The notes under the pieces are model-generated. The model had not been told where the DNA came from, made no database searches, and saw nothing but the letters and a program-made list of their open reading frames with translations. DNA of 64,000 bases, taken from Nocardioides marmoribigeumensis. Lineage in GTDB: Bacteria; Actinomycetota; Actinomycetes; Propionibacteriales; Nocardioidaceae. Numbering within the stretch: the first letter of the stretch is position 1; every line of letters starts with the position of its first letter. The stretch is from positions 1,612,001 to 1,676,000 of the forward strand of contig NZ_JAVDYG010000001.1 in NCBI RefSeq assembly GCF_031458325.1, read 5' to 3'. Shown here piece after piece: positions 1 through 8,374 of the stretch. A program made the translations under genes and the position numbers.

Positions 1-588
1 CGTCGGGGCACGGCCGGGGACATGGGTGAGCCGACCATCCGCCCCCTCCCGACGCTGCTGGTCGGCGCCCTCGGCGGCCTGCTGGTCGGCGTCACGAGCG
101 TCGGCTCGGGGTCGGTGATCATGGTCGCGCTGCTGATGCTCTACCCGGCGCTCTCCGCCGTTCGCCTGGTCGGCACCGACCTGGTGCAGGCGGTCCCGCT
201 GGTCCTCTCGGCCGCGATCGCCAACATCATCGCCCAGGGCGGGCTCGACCTGTCCCTCACGATCCCGCTGGTCATCGGCTCCGTGCCGGGCACGGTCCTC
301 GGCTCGCGCCTGGCTCCGCGTGTGCCGCAGTCGGTGCTGCGCCGCGGCATCGTGATCGTGCTGACGATGTCGGGCGTCGCGCTGCTCGACAAGGCCGGCT
401 GGGCGCCGCTCGGGGCGGGCGAGGACGAGACCCACCCGATCCTCATCGCCGGCATCGGTGTCGCACTGGTGGTGCTGGTGCCGATCGTCTGGGGCTTCCT
501 GCGCAAGACCGAGGGCCTGCCCTTCATGGGCTCTCCCACGGTCGCCGAGATCGAGCGGGAAGAGCGCCGCCCCCGCACAGCTCGGTGA
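1..588 (+). CDS. Sulfite exporter TauE/SafE family permease, 5' partial
   Basis: Integral membrane permease of the TauE/SafE (DUF81) type, a family linked to export or import of sulfite, sulfoacetate and other small organic anions. The frame is open from the window edge, so the N-terminal half lies outside; about 195 residues are visible against the usual 250-300. Seen: a Gly/Ser-rich segment near position 90 (GVTSVGSGS), typical of the second TauE repeat, hydrophobic helices, and a charged C-terminal tail rich in Arg and Glu. An ATG at 22 exists but lies inside the likely continuous frame, so it is not taken as the start. It ends 34 bases before the convergent cupin gene, with a dispersed repeat in between. 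Substrate not determinable. Confidence 0.8.
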   Translation, partial: RRGTAGDMGEPTIRPLPTLLVGALGGLLVGVTSVGSGSVIMVALLMLYPALSAVRLVGTDLVQAVPLVLSAAIANIIAQGGLDLSLTIPLVIGSVPGTVLGSRLAPRVPQSVLRRGIVIVLTMSGVALLDKAGWAPLGAGEDETHPILIAGIGVALVVLVPIVWGFLRKTEGLPFMGSPTVAEIEREERRPRTAR

Positions 589-622
589 TCGAGCAGCGAG
601 CGAAGCGAGCGATCAGTCGAGA
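589..622 (+). repeat. Dispersed repeat, copy 1 (TCGAGCAGCGAGCGAAGC type)
   Basis: A 34-base sequence directly after the TauE stop codon. It recurs with a few changes at 31909-31947 and 34632-34664 (opposite orientation) and at 54820-54853. It fills the gap between two convergent genes and carries a TGATCG/CGATCA inverted pair at its ends, so it might act as a bidirectional transcript end. Such intergenic repeats are common in some actinobacterial genomes; the role here is inferred. Confidence 0.7.
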
Positions 623-1006
623 TCACTCCTCGTCGGCGTGCCGCCCATAGTCGTCGTCCAGCCGCACGATGTCGTCCTCGCCGGTGTAACCCCCGCGCTG
701 GACCTCGATGATCACCAGGTCCTCGCTGCCGTTGTTGACCAGCCGGTGCTTGGCGCCGAGCGCCACGTCGATGGAGTGACCAGGGCCGATGACCTGGGTG
801 ACGTCGTCGATGATGCAGGTCGCGACGCCGTAGAGCACGACCCAGTGCTCCGACCGGTGCGCGTGCAGCTGGTAGGACAGCCGCTGCCCCGGCGCCACGT
901 GGATGCGCTTGACCTTGTAGCCGGCGCCCACGTCGAGCACGTGCCACGACCCCCAGGGCCGCTCGCACGACTCCATCTCACGCGTCGTCGTGGTGCTGTC
1001 GGTCAT
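623..1006 (-). CDS. Mannose-6-phosphate isomerase type II cupin-domain protein
   Basis: A 127-residue single cupin domain matching the C-terminal isomerase part of bifunctional ManC/AlgA-type proteins. Seen: ERPWGSW near residue 15, PGQRLSYQLHAHRSEHW around residues 40-55 with the metal-binding His/Glu set, and a second cupin half near GPGHSIDVALGAKHRL. It would interconvert fructose-6-P and mannose-6-P, feeding GDP-mannose for surface glycans, and fits the GDP-mannose SDR genes at 53842-55817. The start is an ATG with a GGAGGAG ribosome site just upstream. Last gene of a short minus-strand group with the phosphatase and the DUF4012 gene. The guanylyltransferase half is absent, so the role could also be sugar binding. 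Confidence 0.85.
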   Translation of the reverse strand: MTDSTTTTREMESCERPWGSWHVLDVGAGYKVKRIHVAPGQRLSYQLHAHRSEHWVVLYGVATCIIDDVTQVIGPGHSIDVALGAKHRLVNNGSEDLVIIEVQRGGYTGEDDIVRLDDDYGRHADEE

Positions 1007-1027
1007 CGCTCCTCCATCCGCCTGACT

Positions 1028-1582
1028 CTAGGGTGCCTGGGAGGCGGCGAGCGCGCGGGCGATCACCGTGACCGCCTCGTCGATCTCGGCGGCGACTCTG
1101 GCGTAGACCTCCGCCGGCTGCCCCATCGGGTCCTCGGTGTCGAGATCGAGGCCAGCGACCTCCCCCCGCCTGGCAGCGGCGTCGGCAACCAGAGCGGCTG
1201 CAGAACCTGCGGTGCGCCCGTCGACCAGCGCAGCGAGCTCGCGCCAGGTGAACGTACGCCGAAGCGCGCCCGGCGCCTCCTCCAAGGCAGTACGCCGGAC
1301 CGCGGTCGTCGCGGTGAGCACCAGGTCCGCGGCCCGCACCATGCTCTCGTCGAGCCGTCGCGCCACGAAGCCATGCGCCGACCCGCCACGCTCGCCGAGC
1401 TGGACCAGAGACTCGTCCGTCATCGCGTGGCCGACGAGGGCACGGGTGCCGGCCGAGGCGACGGAGAAGCATTGGGAGGCGGCCCCGAACTCCGCAAGCC
1501 GGAGCTGGAGGAGCCGCTCCGCCACGGGTGATCGGCAGACGTTGCCGATGCAGACGGAGAGCAGACGGAATGGTTCAGCCAC
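1028..1582 (-). CDS. Low molecular weight protein-tyrosine phosphatase (Wzb-like)
   Basis: A 184-residue cytoplasmic phosphatase. The P-loop C-X5-R motif (CIGNVCRSP) sits near residue 11, and a DP-containing acid loop (TEDPMGQ) lies near residue 150, as in LMW-PTPs. Such enzymes dephosphorylate tyrosine-rich tails of BY-kinases that control polysaccharide chain length; the likely partner is the kinase at 26417-27943, about 25 kb away on the same strand. Start is GTG at 1582; the P-loop position rules out a much later start. The ribosome site is weak. It is 22 bases from the cupin gene and 23 bases after the DUF4012 gene, so probably one transcript. Slightly longer than the usual 150-165 residues. 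Confidence 0.88.
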   Translation of the reverse strand: MAEPFRLLSVCIGNVCRSPVAERLLQLRLAEFGAASQCFSVASAGTRALVGHAMTDESLVQLGERGGSAHGFVARRLDESMVRAADLVLTATTAVRRTALEEAPGALRRTFTWRELAALVDGRTAGSAAALVADAAARRGEVAGLDLDTEDPMGQPAEVYARVAAEIDEAVTVIARALAASQAP

Positions 1583-1605
1583 GACGAGACGTTATCCGGA
1601 CCCGG

Positions 1606-3450
1606 TCAGCAGGCCGACGGCCCGATGGTGCCGACCCCGTCGGTCTTCGCCCCCGGCGTGGTCAGCAGGTGGGCCCGCCCGCTCTGCCCGCGCGCGGAGT
1701 ACATCGTGTACTCGATGACGTGTTTGCCACCTCTGGGGATGTCCACGGTCACCGAGCCGACCGGTCGCCCGGCGTCAGTCATCGAGTTGACCGGGCGCGC
1801 CTTGCCGTCCACTCGGAGCGCGTCGACCCGACCGTCCACCGGACCGTATGCGTAGACCGTGATACGCATGTCCCCGAGCGGGAGCCCCTCCGATCCAGGA
1901 CCGACGACGAACGGTGTCAGCGGTCCAGGGGGAACCTTCGAACTCAGCACGGTTCGCACCGTCAGGCGCTGGGCGCCGAGATAACAACGGTCGGCCGTGA
2001 CGTCGGTGCGGTAGTTCAGGTAGTAGGTGAGCTTGTCGAAGCCCGCGTCGTTCAGGTAGACCCCAACCTCTGGTCTACGCTCATCGCTGGTCGGAAGGAC
2101 CCCTCCGATTTCCGTCGCGGCGAGCTGTTTCTGTTCGCGCGGGATCTGCGAGAACGCCAGCACGCGGCGCTCCTCAACGCCTCTGCTGAGTGCCTGGGCC
2201 AGCTGGGTGGCGTCGAACTTGCCTGTGGAGAGACGGCCGAACAGCTGTCGCACAAGTTCGGCAAAGAAGGCGTTCTGCGCTTGATCTGTCGGGACCTGGA
2301 GGTAGACGTCACGAAGCAAGGTGTCGACAGCGTTCTGTTCGGTGAGCGTGCGCCCCCCGACCGTCACCGGCCCGGTGGCTCGCAAAAGGTAAGCCAGCGC
2401 CACCGGATCTACCGCGACGACCCCGTCGATCTGCTGCCCCTGACTGCGTCGCCACATTTCGGCAAGCACTCGCGCCCCGCGAGGGAAGTCAGGATCGCTC
2501 AAGGCATTCTGACTCTGGGTGAACGGCTTCATCCCGAGCACGGCCAGTTGCCCTGGCGACGGCTTGAGCACGGGTCGCCCGAACTCCCCAACTTCGGCGG
2601 GCCGCGAGGTCCGCGTCAACTTGATGCGTCCGTCATCTGCCTCGACGATGGCGAACGCGCCGCCCAATCCGCCGAGGGACTTGATCTCGGCGTTGTTCTG
2701 AAACACGAGGAAGTAGGTTCGGGGCGCTCGTTCGCCAAGCATGTCGGGCAGCAGCCGAGTCACCGCCGCCGACTCCGTGACGACTGTGGACGCGCGAACG
2801 AGCTTCTCCTTCAACCCACTCACGGGGCCCCTGATCTGGGGAAGGAGGCCGCCGGTCTCGATGTCACTGACCTGGTTCGCCTGTGCTTCGAGCTCCTCAC
2901 CACCCTCGGCTAGGGATGGCGCGATCCTTCGGATCGGAGCCAGCGGAACCTTGCCGCCGCTCGGCTTGAGAAGCGTCCCGCTCAAGGTGGAGCCGGCCTT
3001 GACGAGCTGCGGCAACGTGGAGGCGGTGAGGTCACGCGATACCACGGCGACCGTTCGCACCGCGGCGATGTCATCACCGAGGACAGGCAGGTGGGACCCG
3101 ACCCACCACACGGGGCCACGGGTGTTGCGATACGCAGACCGTGCCGCCGCGGCGCCCAACCCAAGCTCTTTCTGCGCGGCCGTTGTGTCTGCTCGCGACA
3201 CAGCCGCGTTCATGGAGGTGAGGTGCTGCTCGACGGCAACCAAGGCCGATCGAGCCCGCGACGCCTGCCAAGCCGTGAAGGCGATAGCAAGCACGCACAC
3301 GAGTACGGCGAGCCCGAGGGCCCGCCGTACTCGTGTCTGGCGTCGCCAGCGACGCCTGCTCAATGCGACAACTGCATTAGCTTGCGATTGCTGAGCCCGA
3401 GGTCGTTGTGCCCTTGTAGTTGAGGCCCACTGCCACGTACGTGCCAGCAA
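1606..3450 (-). CDS. DUF4012 domain-containing membrane-anchored protein
   Basis: A 614-residue protein with an Arg-rich cytoplasmic N-terminus, one transmembrane helix at about residues 44-62, and a large extracytoplasmic part of DUF4012 type, a family common in actinobacterial polysaccharide loci with no known biochemical role. Seen: the family-like stretch LVFQNNAEIKSLGGLGGAFA near the centre. Start is uncertain: the farthest in-frame ATG (3450) overlaps the upstream surface-protein gene by 74 bases, while a TTG at 3363 just inside the upstream stop would give about 585 residues and still keep the membrane anchor. Base composition is less GC-rich than the cysDN genes. It may help attach or organise the polymer on the wall; this is inference. 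Confidence 0.82.
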   Translation of the reverse strand: MLARTWQWASTTRAQRPRAQQSQANAVVALSRRRWRRQTRVRRALGLAVLVCVLAIAFTAWQASRARSALVAVEQHLTSMNAAVSRADTTAAQKELGLGAAAARSAYRNTRGPVWWVGSHLPVLGDDIAAVRTVAVVSRDLTASTLPQLVKAGSTLSGTLLKPSGGKVPLAPIRRIAPSLAEGGEELEAQANQVSDIETGGLLPQIRGPVSGLKEKLVRASTVVTESAAVTRLLPDMLGERAPRTYFLVFQNNAEIKSLGGLGGAFAIVEADDGRIKLTRTSRPAEVGEFGRPVLKPSPGQLAVLGMKPFTQSQNALSDPDFPRGARVLAEMWRRSQGQQIDGVVAVDPVALAYLLRATGPVTVGGRTLTEQNAVDTLLRDVYLQVPTDQAQNAFFAELVRQLFGRLSTGKFDATQLAQALSRGVEERRVLAFSQIPREQKQLAATEIGGVLPTSDERRPEVGVYLNDAGFDKLTYYLNYRTDVTADRCYLGAQRLTVRTVLSSKVPPGPLTPFVVGPGSEGLPLGDMRITVYAYGPVDGRVDALRVDGKARPVNSMTDAGRPVGSVTVDIPRGGKHVIEYTMYSARGQSGRAHLLTTPGAKTDGVGTIGPSAC

Positions 3451-4405
3451 CCGAGTAGCTCGTGCTCTTCACGTAGCTCCCTGCCACCGTGCACGACGCC
3501 ACGCCGGTGTTGCTGCCAGAGGACCCAGTCGTCGCGGTGCACGAGTACGTCGTGCCACCGCTGGTGGCCTTGAGGGTGACGTTCCGTCCGCCCAGCAGGG
3601 TGGCATTCCCATCGTCCGTGACGAACTTGGCACTCAACTGCCCGTTCGACTTCAGAGCGAAGTCCGTGAACTTGGTAGCGGTGCCGATGCTGAAGGACGT
3701 CGTTCCAGATGAAGCCGCATATGAGCTCGTCTGGGCGAAGTTCGTGGTCAGCGTGTAGTCCCCAGCCAGGGTCAGATCGGTCATGTCCAGGGTGACCGAG
3801 TTGCTGCCACTGAGAGCCTTGCTTCCGGTGCGCGCATCGGGACCGGCGAGGCTGAACGTGACGGTGCCGGACTGCGGGTTGGGTGCGTTGGTGTTGTCGG
3901 CCCCGGCCACGGAAGTCACAACGGCGGAGAAGTTCGCCGACTGATAGGGGGTTGCCGCCGACGCAGACGTGCTGGTGTTGCGGCGGAAGACCGTGACAGA
4001 GAACGTGTCGCTGGAGGACCCAAAAGTGGAGTTGCCGGCGTACTGACCCAGCACGGAGTAACTTCCGACGGCATCGTTCACGAAGGTGTAGCTAGCACTC
4101 GACCAGTTCGGGTGCCCGGAAACCGGACCAAGGGAGACATCCGTACCTGTTCCAGTCGGCGAACCACCGGTGGGGTAGCGCTTGACGTTGACCGTGCCCG
4201 TCGGCCGCGTGTTGGCGTCCGCGGTGTTCTTCACCACAAAGGTGATGGTCTGGCTCGTGCCGTACTGATCGAACGCGTTGGCCGACGTCGCGTCCGTGCT
4301 CGTCGCCACCTGCGTGGCTTCGGACGCGACGGCGACGCCATTACCGACAAGCGCGATGCCGACGAGTCCGAGAACGGCCGAACGCAGCGCAATTTGAGTG
4401 CGCAT
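3377..4405 (-). CDS. Secreted Ig-like repeat surface protein
   Basis: A 342-residue exported protein. The signal peptide (MRTQIALRSAVLGLVGIALV and following Ala-rich site) covers about residues 1-28. The mature part is rich in Ser, Thr and Gly and has at least two beta-sandwich-like repeats of bacterial Ig-like type (for example TGTVNVKRYP and SGTVTFSLAGP as matching strands), plus two Cys (TYSC and ASCTV) that may form a disulfide. The open frame extends upstream to 4783, but the ATG at 4405 is chosen because it begins the signal peptide and follows GGGGGAAG. No catalytic motif was seen; an adhesin or wall-matrix component is plausible. It precedes the DUF4012 gene and may share its transcript. 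Confidence 0.8.
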   Translation of the reverse strand: MRTQIALRSAVLGLVGIALVGNGVAVASEATQVATSTDATSANAFDQYGTSQTITFVVKNTADANTRPTGTVNVKRYPTGGSPTGTGTDVSLGPVSGHPNWSSASYTFVNDAVGSYSVLGQYAGNSTFGSSSDTFSVTVFRRNTSTSASAATPYQSANFSAVVTSVAGADNTNAPNPQSGTVTFSLAGPDARTGSKALSGSNSVTLDMTDLTLAGDYTLTTNFAQTSSYAASSGTTSFSIGTATKFTDFALKSNGQLSAKFVTDDGNATLLGGRNVTLKATSGGTTYSCTATTGSSGSNTGVASCTVAGSYVKSTSYSVAGTYVAVGLNYKGTTTSGSAIAS

Positions 4406-4412
4406 CAAACTT

Positions 4413-4417
4413 CCCCC
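4413..4417 (-). promoter_or_regulatory. G-run leader before the surface-protein start
   Basis: On the minus strand this reads GGGGGAAGTTTG and then ATG. Similar G5-6 runs lie 8-16 bases before the starts at 23335, 24969, 45038, 48703 and 50023, all exported or membrane proteins. It may simply be a degenerate ribosome site. Confidence 0.35.
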
Positions 4418-4551
4418 ACTTCGGTCGCTCGGCTGTTCCCCTGCAGTGCGAACGACAGACCGAGCAAAGTCACCATATGCCGAGCTTTCGCGATACCTCA
4501 ACCTGCTGGAGCTGATATGACCGAATGGACAAGTCGCTCGGGACGTGAGTC

Positions 4552-5190
4552 CTACGTCAGCGGACGTGCTGGCACGCCCCCGACCGTGACCTGGGGCGCG
4601 ACGTCGCGAATAACCACAGCCCCGCTGCCGACCACGGCGCCCGCTCCGACCGCCAGCCCCGGGTTCACCTTCGCGCCGGTGCCGAAGAAGGCTGCGCGGC
4701 CAGCCGTGACGAAGCCCGACAACGCAGTCGTCGGGGAGACCTCCACGTAGTCGTCGAGGTGAACGTCGTGGCCGATGGAACACCCGACGCTGACATGGAC
4801 GTGCCGCCCCGTCACGACGTGATTCATGAAGGTCGCGTGAGCGGCGACCATTGTGCCCGGGCCGAGCGTTACCTCCCGGGCCAGCACGGCGGTCGGGTGG
4901 ACGAGCACCGGGCAGGGCCGTCCGGCTGCCAGCGCGTCGATGCGGGCCCTAGCCCGGGGAGAGCCGATACCGATCGCATAGCCGACCTCGGCGGGCATGG
5001 ACTCGAGGCGAGCCACTGGACCCAGGTGCTCCAGCCCGTACGCCGCAAGCTTGCCCGCGTCAGGCGAGCCGTCATCGAGGACACCTAGGACGTCGATCTC
5101 CTGCTGGCCGGACCTGTTGATTGCCTCGACCACGTCGAGCATCTCCCGGCCGGCTCCACTCCCGCCGATCACGACGATCTGCACCGGCAC
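4552..5190 (-). CDS. PglD/NeuD-family sugar O/N-acyltransferase
   Basis: A 212-residue acetyltransferase of the NeuD/PglD family: an N-terminal Rossmann-like nucleotide-sugar binding part (IVVIGGSGAGREML at residues 5-18) followed by a left-handed beta-helix of hexapeptide repeats. The catalytic-type His lies in CSIGHDVHLDD near residue 135. Known members acetylate the 4-amino group of UDP-4-amino-sugars or sialic acid hydroxyls. With the PglF-like dehydratase (21440), DegT aminotransferase (20310) and PglC-like transferase (19690) it could complete a bacillosamine-type pathway, although it stands apart and is transcribed alone. ATG start at 5190 with AGGAGGTG-like sequence upstream. Divergent from cysD across 130 bases. 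Confidence 0.85.
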   Translation of the reverse strand: MPVQIVVIGGSGAGREMLDVVEAINRSGQQEIDVLGVLDDGSPDAGKLAAYGLEHLGPVARLESMPAEVGYAIGIGSPRARARIDALAAGRPCPVLVHPTAVLAREVTLGPGTMVAAHATFMNHVVTGRHVHVSVGCSIGHDVHLDDYVEVSPTTALSGFVTAGRAAFFGTGAKVNPGLAVGAGAVVGSGAVVIRDVAPQVTVGGVPARPLT

Positions 5191-5320
5191 CTCCTGGGCA
5201 AAATCACAGACGGCTCACGCCTGATTGTCGACTCGCCGGGTATGTATTGGCCGCCTCCGAGCGCCCCCGACCCCAACGGCTAGCATGACGCAGGTTCCCT
5301 GACGAAGGATTCCTCCCTCC

Positions 5321-6235
5321 ATGACCGACACCCACAGCGACTACCGGCTGAGCCAGCTCGACGAGCTGGAGGCTGAGTCGATCCACATCTTCCGCGAGGT
5401 CGCGGCCGAGTTCGAGAAGCCGGTGCTGATGTTCTCTGGCGGCAAGGACTCCATCGTGATGATGCGGCTGGCGGAGAAGGCCTTCTACCCGGCCAAGATC
5501 CCGTTCCCGGTCCTCCAGGTGGACACCGGCTACGACTTCCCCGAGGTCCTCCAGACCCGGGACAACTGGTGCGGCCGGCTCGGGGTGAAGTTGATCGTGG
5601 CCAGCGTCGAGCAGGCCATCAAGGACGGGATCGTCGTCGACGACGGCAAGACCCCGCGCAACCGCCTCCAGATCGGCACCCTGCTCAACGCCCTCGAAGA
5701 GGGCCAGTTCACCGCTGCCTTCGGTGGTGGCCGCCGCGACGAGGAGAAGGCGCGGGCCAAGGAGCGCGTCTACTCCCACCGTGACGAGTTCGGCCAGTGG
5801 GACCCCAAGAACCAGCGCCCCGAGCTGTGGTCGCTCTACAACGGCCGGCTGCACGAGGGCGAGCACATGCGCGTCTTCCCGCTGTCCAACTGGACCGAGC
5901 TCGACATCTGGACCTACATCGGCCGCGAGGAGATCGAGATCCCCTCGATCTACTTCAGCCACCAGCGTCGCGTCTTCGAGCGCGACGGCATGCTGCTCAG
6001 CGAGTCGGAGTACAACCCGCTCAGGAAGGGCGAGGAGGTCAGCGAGCGCCAGGTCCGATTCCGCACGGTCGGGGACCTGACCCTCACCGGCTGCCTCGAG
6101 TCGGACGCCGACACGATCGAGAAGATCATCGAAGAGGTCGCCATCGCCCGCGTGACGGAGCGCGGCGCCACTCGCGGCGACGACCGATTCTCGGAGTCCG
6201 CCATGGAGGACCGCAAGAAGGAGGGGTACTTCTGA
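5321..6235 (+). CDS. cysD: Sulfate adenylyltransferase subunit 2
   Basis: A 304-residue ATP sulfurylase small subunit. It adenylates sulfate to APS together with the CysN GTPase. Seen: the PP-loop SGGKDSIVMM near residues 39-48, DTGYDFPEV near residue 68, and the CysD signatures RRDEEKARAKER and FPLSNWTELDIW. Length and C-terminus (MEDRKKEGYF) are normal for the family. ATG start at 5321, preceded by a weak GAAGGA. The stop overlaps the cysN start by one base (TGATG), so the two are coupled. No APS kinase or PAPS reductase gene follows. Confidence 0.97.
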   Translation: MTDTHSDYRLSQLDELEAESIHIFREVAAEFEKPVLMFSGGKDSIVMMRLAEKAFYPAKIPFPVLQVDTGYDFPEVLQTRDNWCGRLGVKLIVASVEQAIKDGIVVDDGKTPRNRLQIGTLLNALEEGQFTAAFGGGRRDEEKARAKERVYSHRDEFGQWDPKNQRPELWSLYNGRLHEGEHMRVFPLSNWTELDIWTYIGREEIEIPSIYFSHQRRVFERDGMLLSESEYNPLRKGEEVSERQVRFRTVGDLTLTGCLESDADTIEKIIEEVAIARVTERGATRGDDRFSESAMEDRKKEGYF

Positions 6236-7515
6236 TGTCGGAGACCACCGAGGTCATGAAGCAGATGGACCTGCTGCGGTTCGCCACCGCCGGGTCCGTC
6301 GACGACGGCAAGTCCACCCTGATCGGGCGACTGCTGCTCGACTCCAAGTCGATCTTCGAGGACCAGCTCGAGGCGGTCCACGCGACCAGCCAGTCGCGCG
6401 GCTACGACTACGACGACCTGTCGCTGTTCACCGACGGCTTGCGGTCCGAGCGCGAGCAGGGCATCACCATCGACGTGGCCTACCGCTACTTCGCGACGCC
6501 CGCGCGCAAGTTCATCATCGCCGACACCCCCGGGCACGTGCAGTACACCCGCAACATGGTCACCGGCGCCTCGACGGCCGACCTTGGCCTCGTGCTCGTC
6601 GACGCCCGCAACGGGATGACCGAGCAGTCACGCCGCCACGCGGTGATCCTGTCGCTGCTCCGGGTGCCCCACCTTGTGCTCGCGGTCAACAAGATGGACC
6701 TCGTCGACTACAGCGAGGAGGTCTACGAGAAGATCCACGCCGAGTTCACGCAGTTCGCCACCAAGCTGTCGATCCCTGACCTCGAGGTCATCCCCATCTC
6801 GGCGCTCAAGGGCGACAACGTGGTGACCCGCAGCGAGCACATGCCGTGGTACTCGGGCCCCACGCTCATGCACCACCTCGAGCACGTCCACGTCGCCTCC
6901 GACCGGGACATGATCGACACCCGCTTCCCGGTGCAGTACGTCATTCGCCCCAAGTCCGACGCCCACCACGACTACCGCGGGTATGCCGGTCGCGTTGCCG
7001 GCGGCGTGATGAAGGTTGGCGACGAGGTGCTCGTGCTGCCCTCAGGCATGACCAGCAAGATCAAGGGCATCGACCTCTTCGACAAGGAGATCTACGAGGC
7101 CTACCCGCCGATGTCGGTCACCGTCCGACTTGAGGACGACGTCGACGTCTCGCGCGGCGACATGATCTGCCGAGTCAAGAACGCTCCGAAGGTCAGCCAG
7201 GACATTGACGCGATGATTTGCTGGATGGTCCCTGATCCCATGCGCATCCGTCAGAAGCTCGCGATCAAGCACACGACGCGCGCCGGGCGTGCCTTGGTCA
7301 AGGACATCCAGTACCGACTCGACGTCAACACGTTGCACCGAGACCAGGAGACCAAGGAGCTCGGGCTCAACGAGATCGGCCGCGTCCAACTGCGCACTAC
7401 GGTTCCGCTGCTATGCGATCCCTACAGCAAGAACAGGACGACGGGCTCCTTCATCCTCATTGATGAAGCGTCTGGAGTGACCGTAGGCGCGGGCATGATA
7501 AACGCCACGGATTGA
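6235..7515 (+). CDS. cysN: Sulfate adenylyltransferase subunit 1 (GTPase)
   Basis: A 426-residue EF-Tu-like GTPase subunit of ATP sulfurylase; GTP hydrolysis drives APS formation by CysD. Seen: G1 loop GSVDDGKSTLIG near residues 19-30, G3 DTPGHVQYTRNM near residue 97, G4 NKMDL near residue 152, then the two beta-barrel domains. There is no C-terminal APS-kinase (CysC) fusion, so PAPS supply would need another gene. The start is fixed by the TGATG overlap with cysD. The last third (from about 7150) uses noticeably more A/T at third positions than the first part, which suggests a recombination boundary running into the low-GC region that follows. Confidence 0.96.
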   Translation: MSETTEVMKQMDLLRFATAGSVDDGKSTLIGRLLLDSKSIFEDQLEAVHATSQSRGYDYDDLSLFTDGLRSEREQGITIDVAYRYFATPARKFIIADTPGHVQYTRNMVTGASTADLGLVLVDARNGMTEQSRRHAVILSLLRVPHLVLAVNKMDLVDYSEEVYEKIHAEFTQFATKLSIPDLEVIPISALKGDNVVTRSEHMPWYSGPTLMHHLEHVHVASDRDMIDTRFPVQYVIRPKSDAHHDYRGYAGRVAGGVMKVGDEVLVLPSGMTSKIKGIDLFDKEIYEAYPPMSVTVRLEDDVDVSRGDMICRVKNAPKVSQDIDAMICWMVPDPMRIRQKLAIKHTTRAGRALVKDIQYRLDVNTLHRDQETKELGLNEIGRVQLRTTVPLLCDPYSKNRTTGSFILIDEASGVTVGAGMINATD

Positions 7516-7665
7516 GTCCTATCGACCCAAGTTATACGACTCCGTCGACCAAAATGTTAGGGCCCCAGATGAGGACGCGCGGTCACGAGTCTGTTCTCTA
7601 GCCGCGCCATCCAGAACTCACAGCAGGAGTCGACCGATGCCGTGTTGCAGACCTAGAGTGGCGAG

Positions 7666-8145
7666 GTGCACAGAGCCCTAGTCTTCTACCGTCTCGCGCG
7701 GTGGCTCCACCTCCGCGGGTTCAAGTCGCTGGCCAAAATGCTCACAGTGCTGGGTCGCCTTGCTACTGGGGCGTGGGTGCCCGCAAGCGCCGACATCGGC
7801 GCAGGTACGACTCTCGGTTATGGCGGCAGCGGCGTTGTAATACACAGTCAAGCCATCATTGGGAAGAATTGCATTATATGTCCGGGCGTCCTGGTAGGGG
7901 GGCGAGGGGAACCCCGCGCCGGTAGACCAATGGCGCCAGTGATCGGAGATAATGTCAATCTATGGCAAGGCGCCAAAATACTTGGACAGGTGCAGATTGG
8001 TGACAACGTCGAAATTGGTGCCAATGCGGTGGTCATCCACGATGTCCCCACCGGAGGACGCGTCGTTGCACCTCTCGGCCGCCTCCTGGACCCGGAGCGA
8101 GGAGATTCTGGCAGCGCTGCAAACGACGCTGTGCGTAAGTGGTGA
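7666..8145 (+). CDS. Serine acetyltransferase-like hexapeptide acyltransferase
   Basis: A 159-residue left-handed beta-helix acyltransferase of the CysE/LacA/NodL superfamily. Seen: a short alpha-helical N-terminus (FYRLARWLHLRGF), then hexapeptide repeats with a helix-spanning loop (VGGRGEPRAGRPMAP), and VIGDNVNLWQGAKILG and IGDNVEIGANAVV as typical rungs. The N-terminal domain is much shorter than in housekeeping CysE, so transfer of an acetyl group to a polysaccharide sugar is more likely than O-acetylserine synthesis, in spite of the cysDN neighbours. GTG start at 7666 with GGCGAG upstream. It converges on the low-GC exopolysaccharide operon. Confidence 0.75.
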   Translation: MHRALVFYRLARWLHLRGFKSLAKMLTVLGRLATGAWVPASADIGAGTTLGYGGSGVVIHSQAIIGKNCIICPGVLVGGRGEPRAGRPMAPVIGDNVNLWQGAKILGQVQIGDNVEIGANAVVIHDVPTGGRVVAPLGRLLDPERGDSGSAANDAVRKW

Positions 8146-8374
8146 CTCCGGGCTTCCGGTCGCGCCCAAGACTGCTAGCCCGCCGCCGGCGACTGTCACT
8201 CACGAGTCCTTCACGCACCAGCCAGGCTCCTCGCCGACTAAATCGTCGTGATTCAAAGAAGATAGTGCTCTCTTGCGGGTTCGTCGGTCGCTCGCTCGGA
8301 ATGCCGCCCGTCGTGGGCCTCCCTCGCTGCCTCATAGGGGTGCGAAACGCGTACGTCACCTCGTAGCCGCTCAT
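8033..8374 (-). other. Unassigned open frame after the flippase gene
   Basis: A 113-codon frame whose ATG directly follows the flippase stop (TGAATG), the coupling pattern seen throughout this operon. It begins MSGYEVTYAFRTPMR and is then strongly Arg-rich. Its last third lies antisense to the acyltransferase at 7666-8145. No family was recognised. It could be the remains of a gene cut by recombination at the cassette edge, or chance. Confidence 0.25.
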
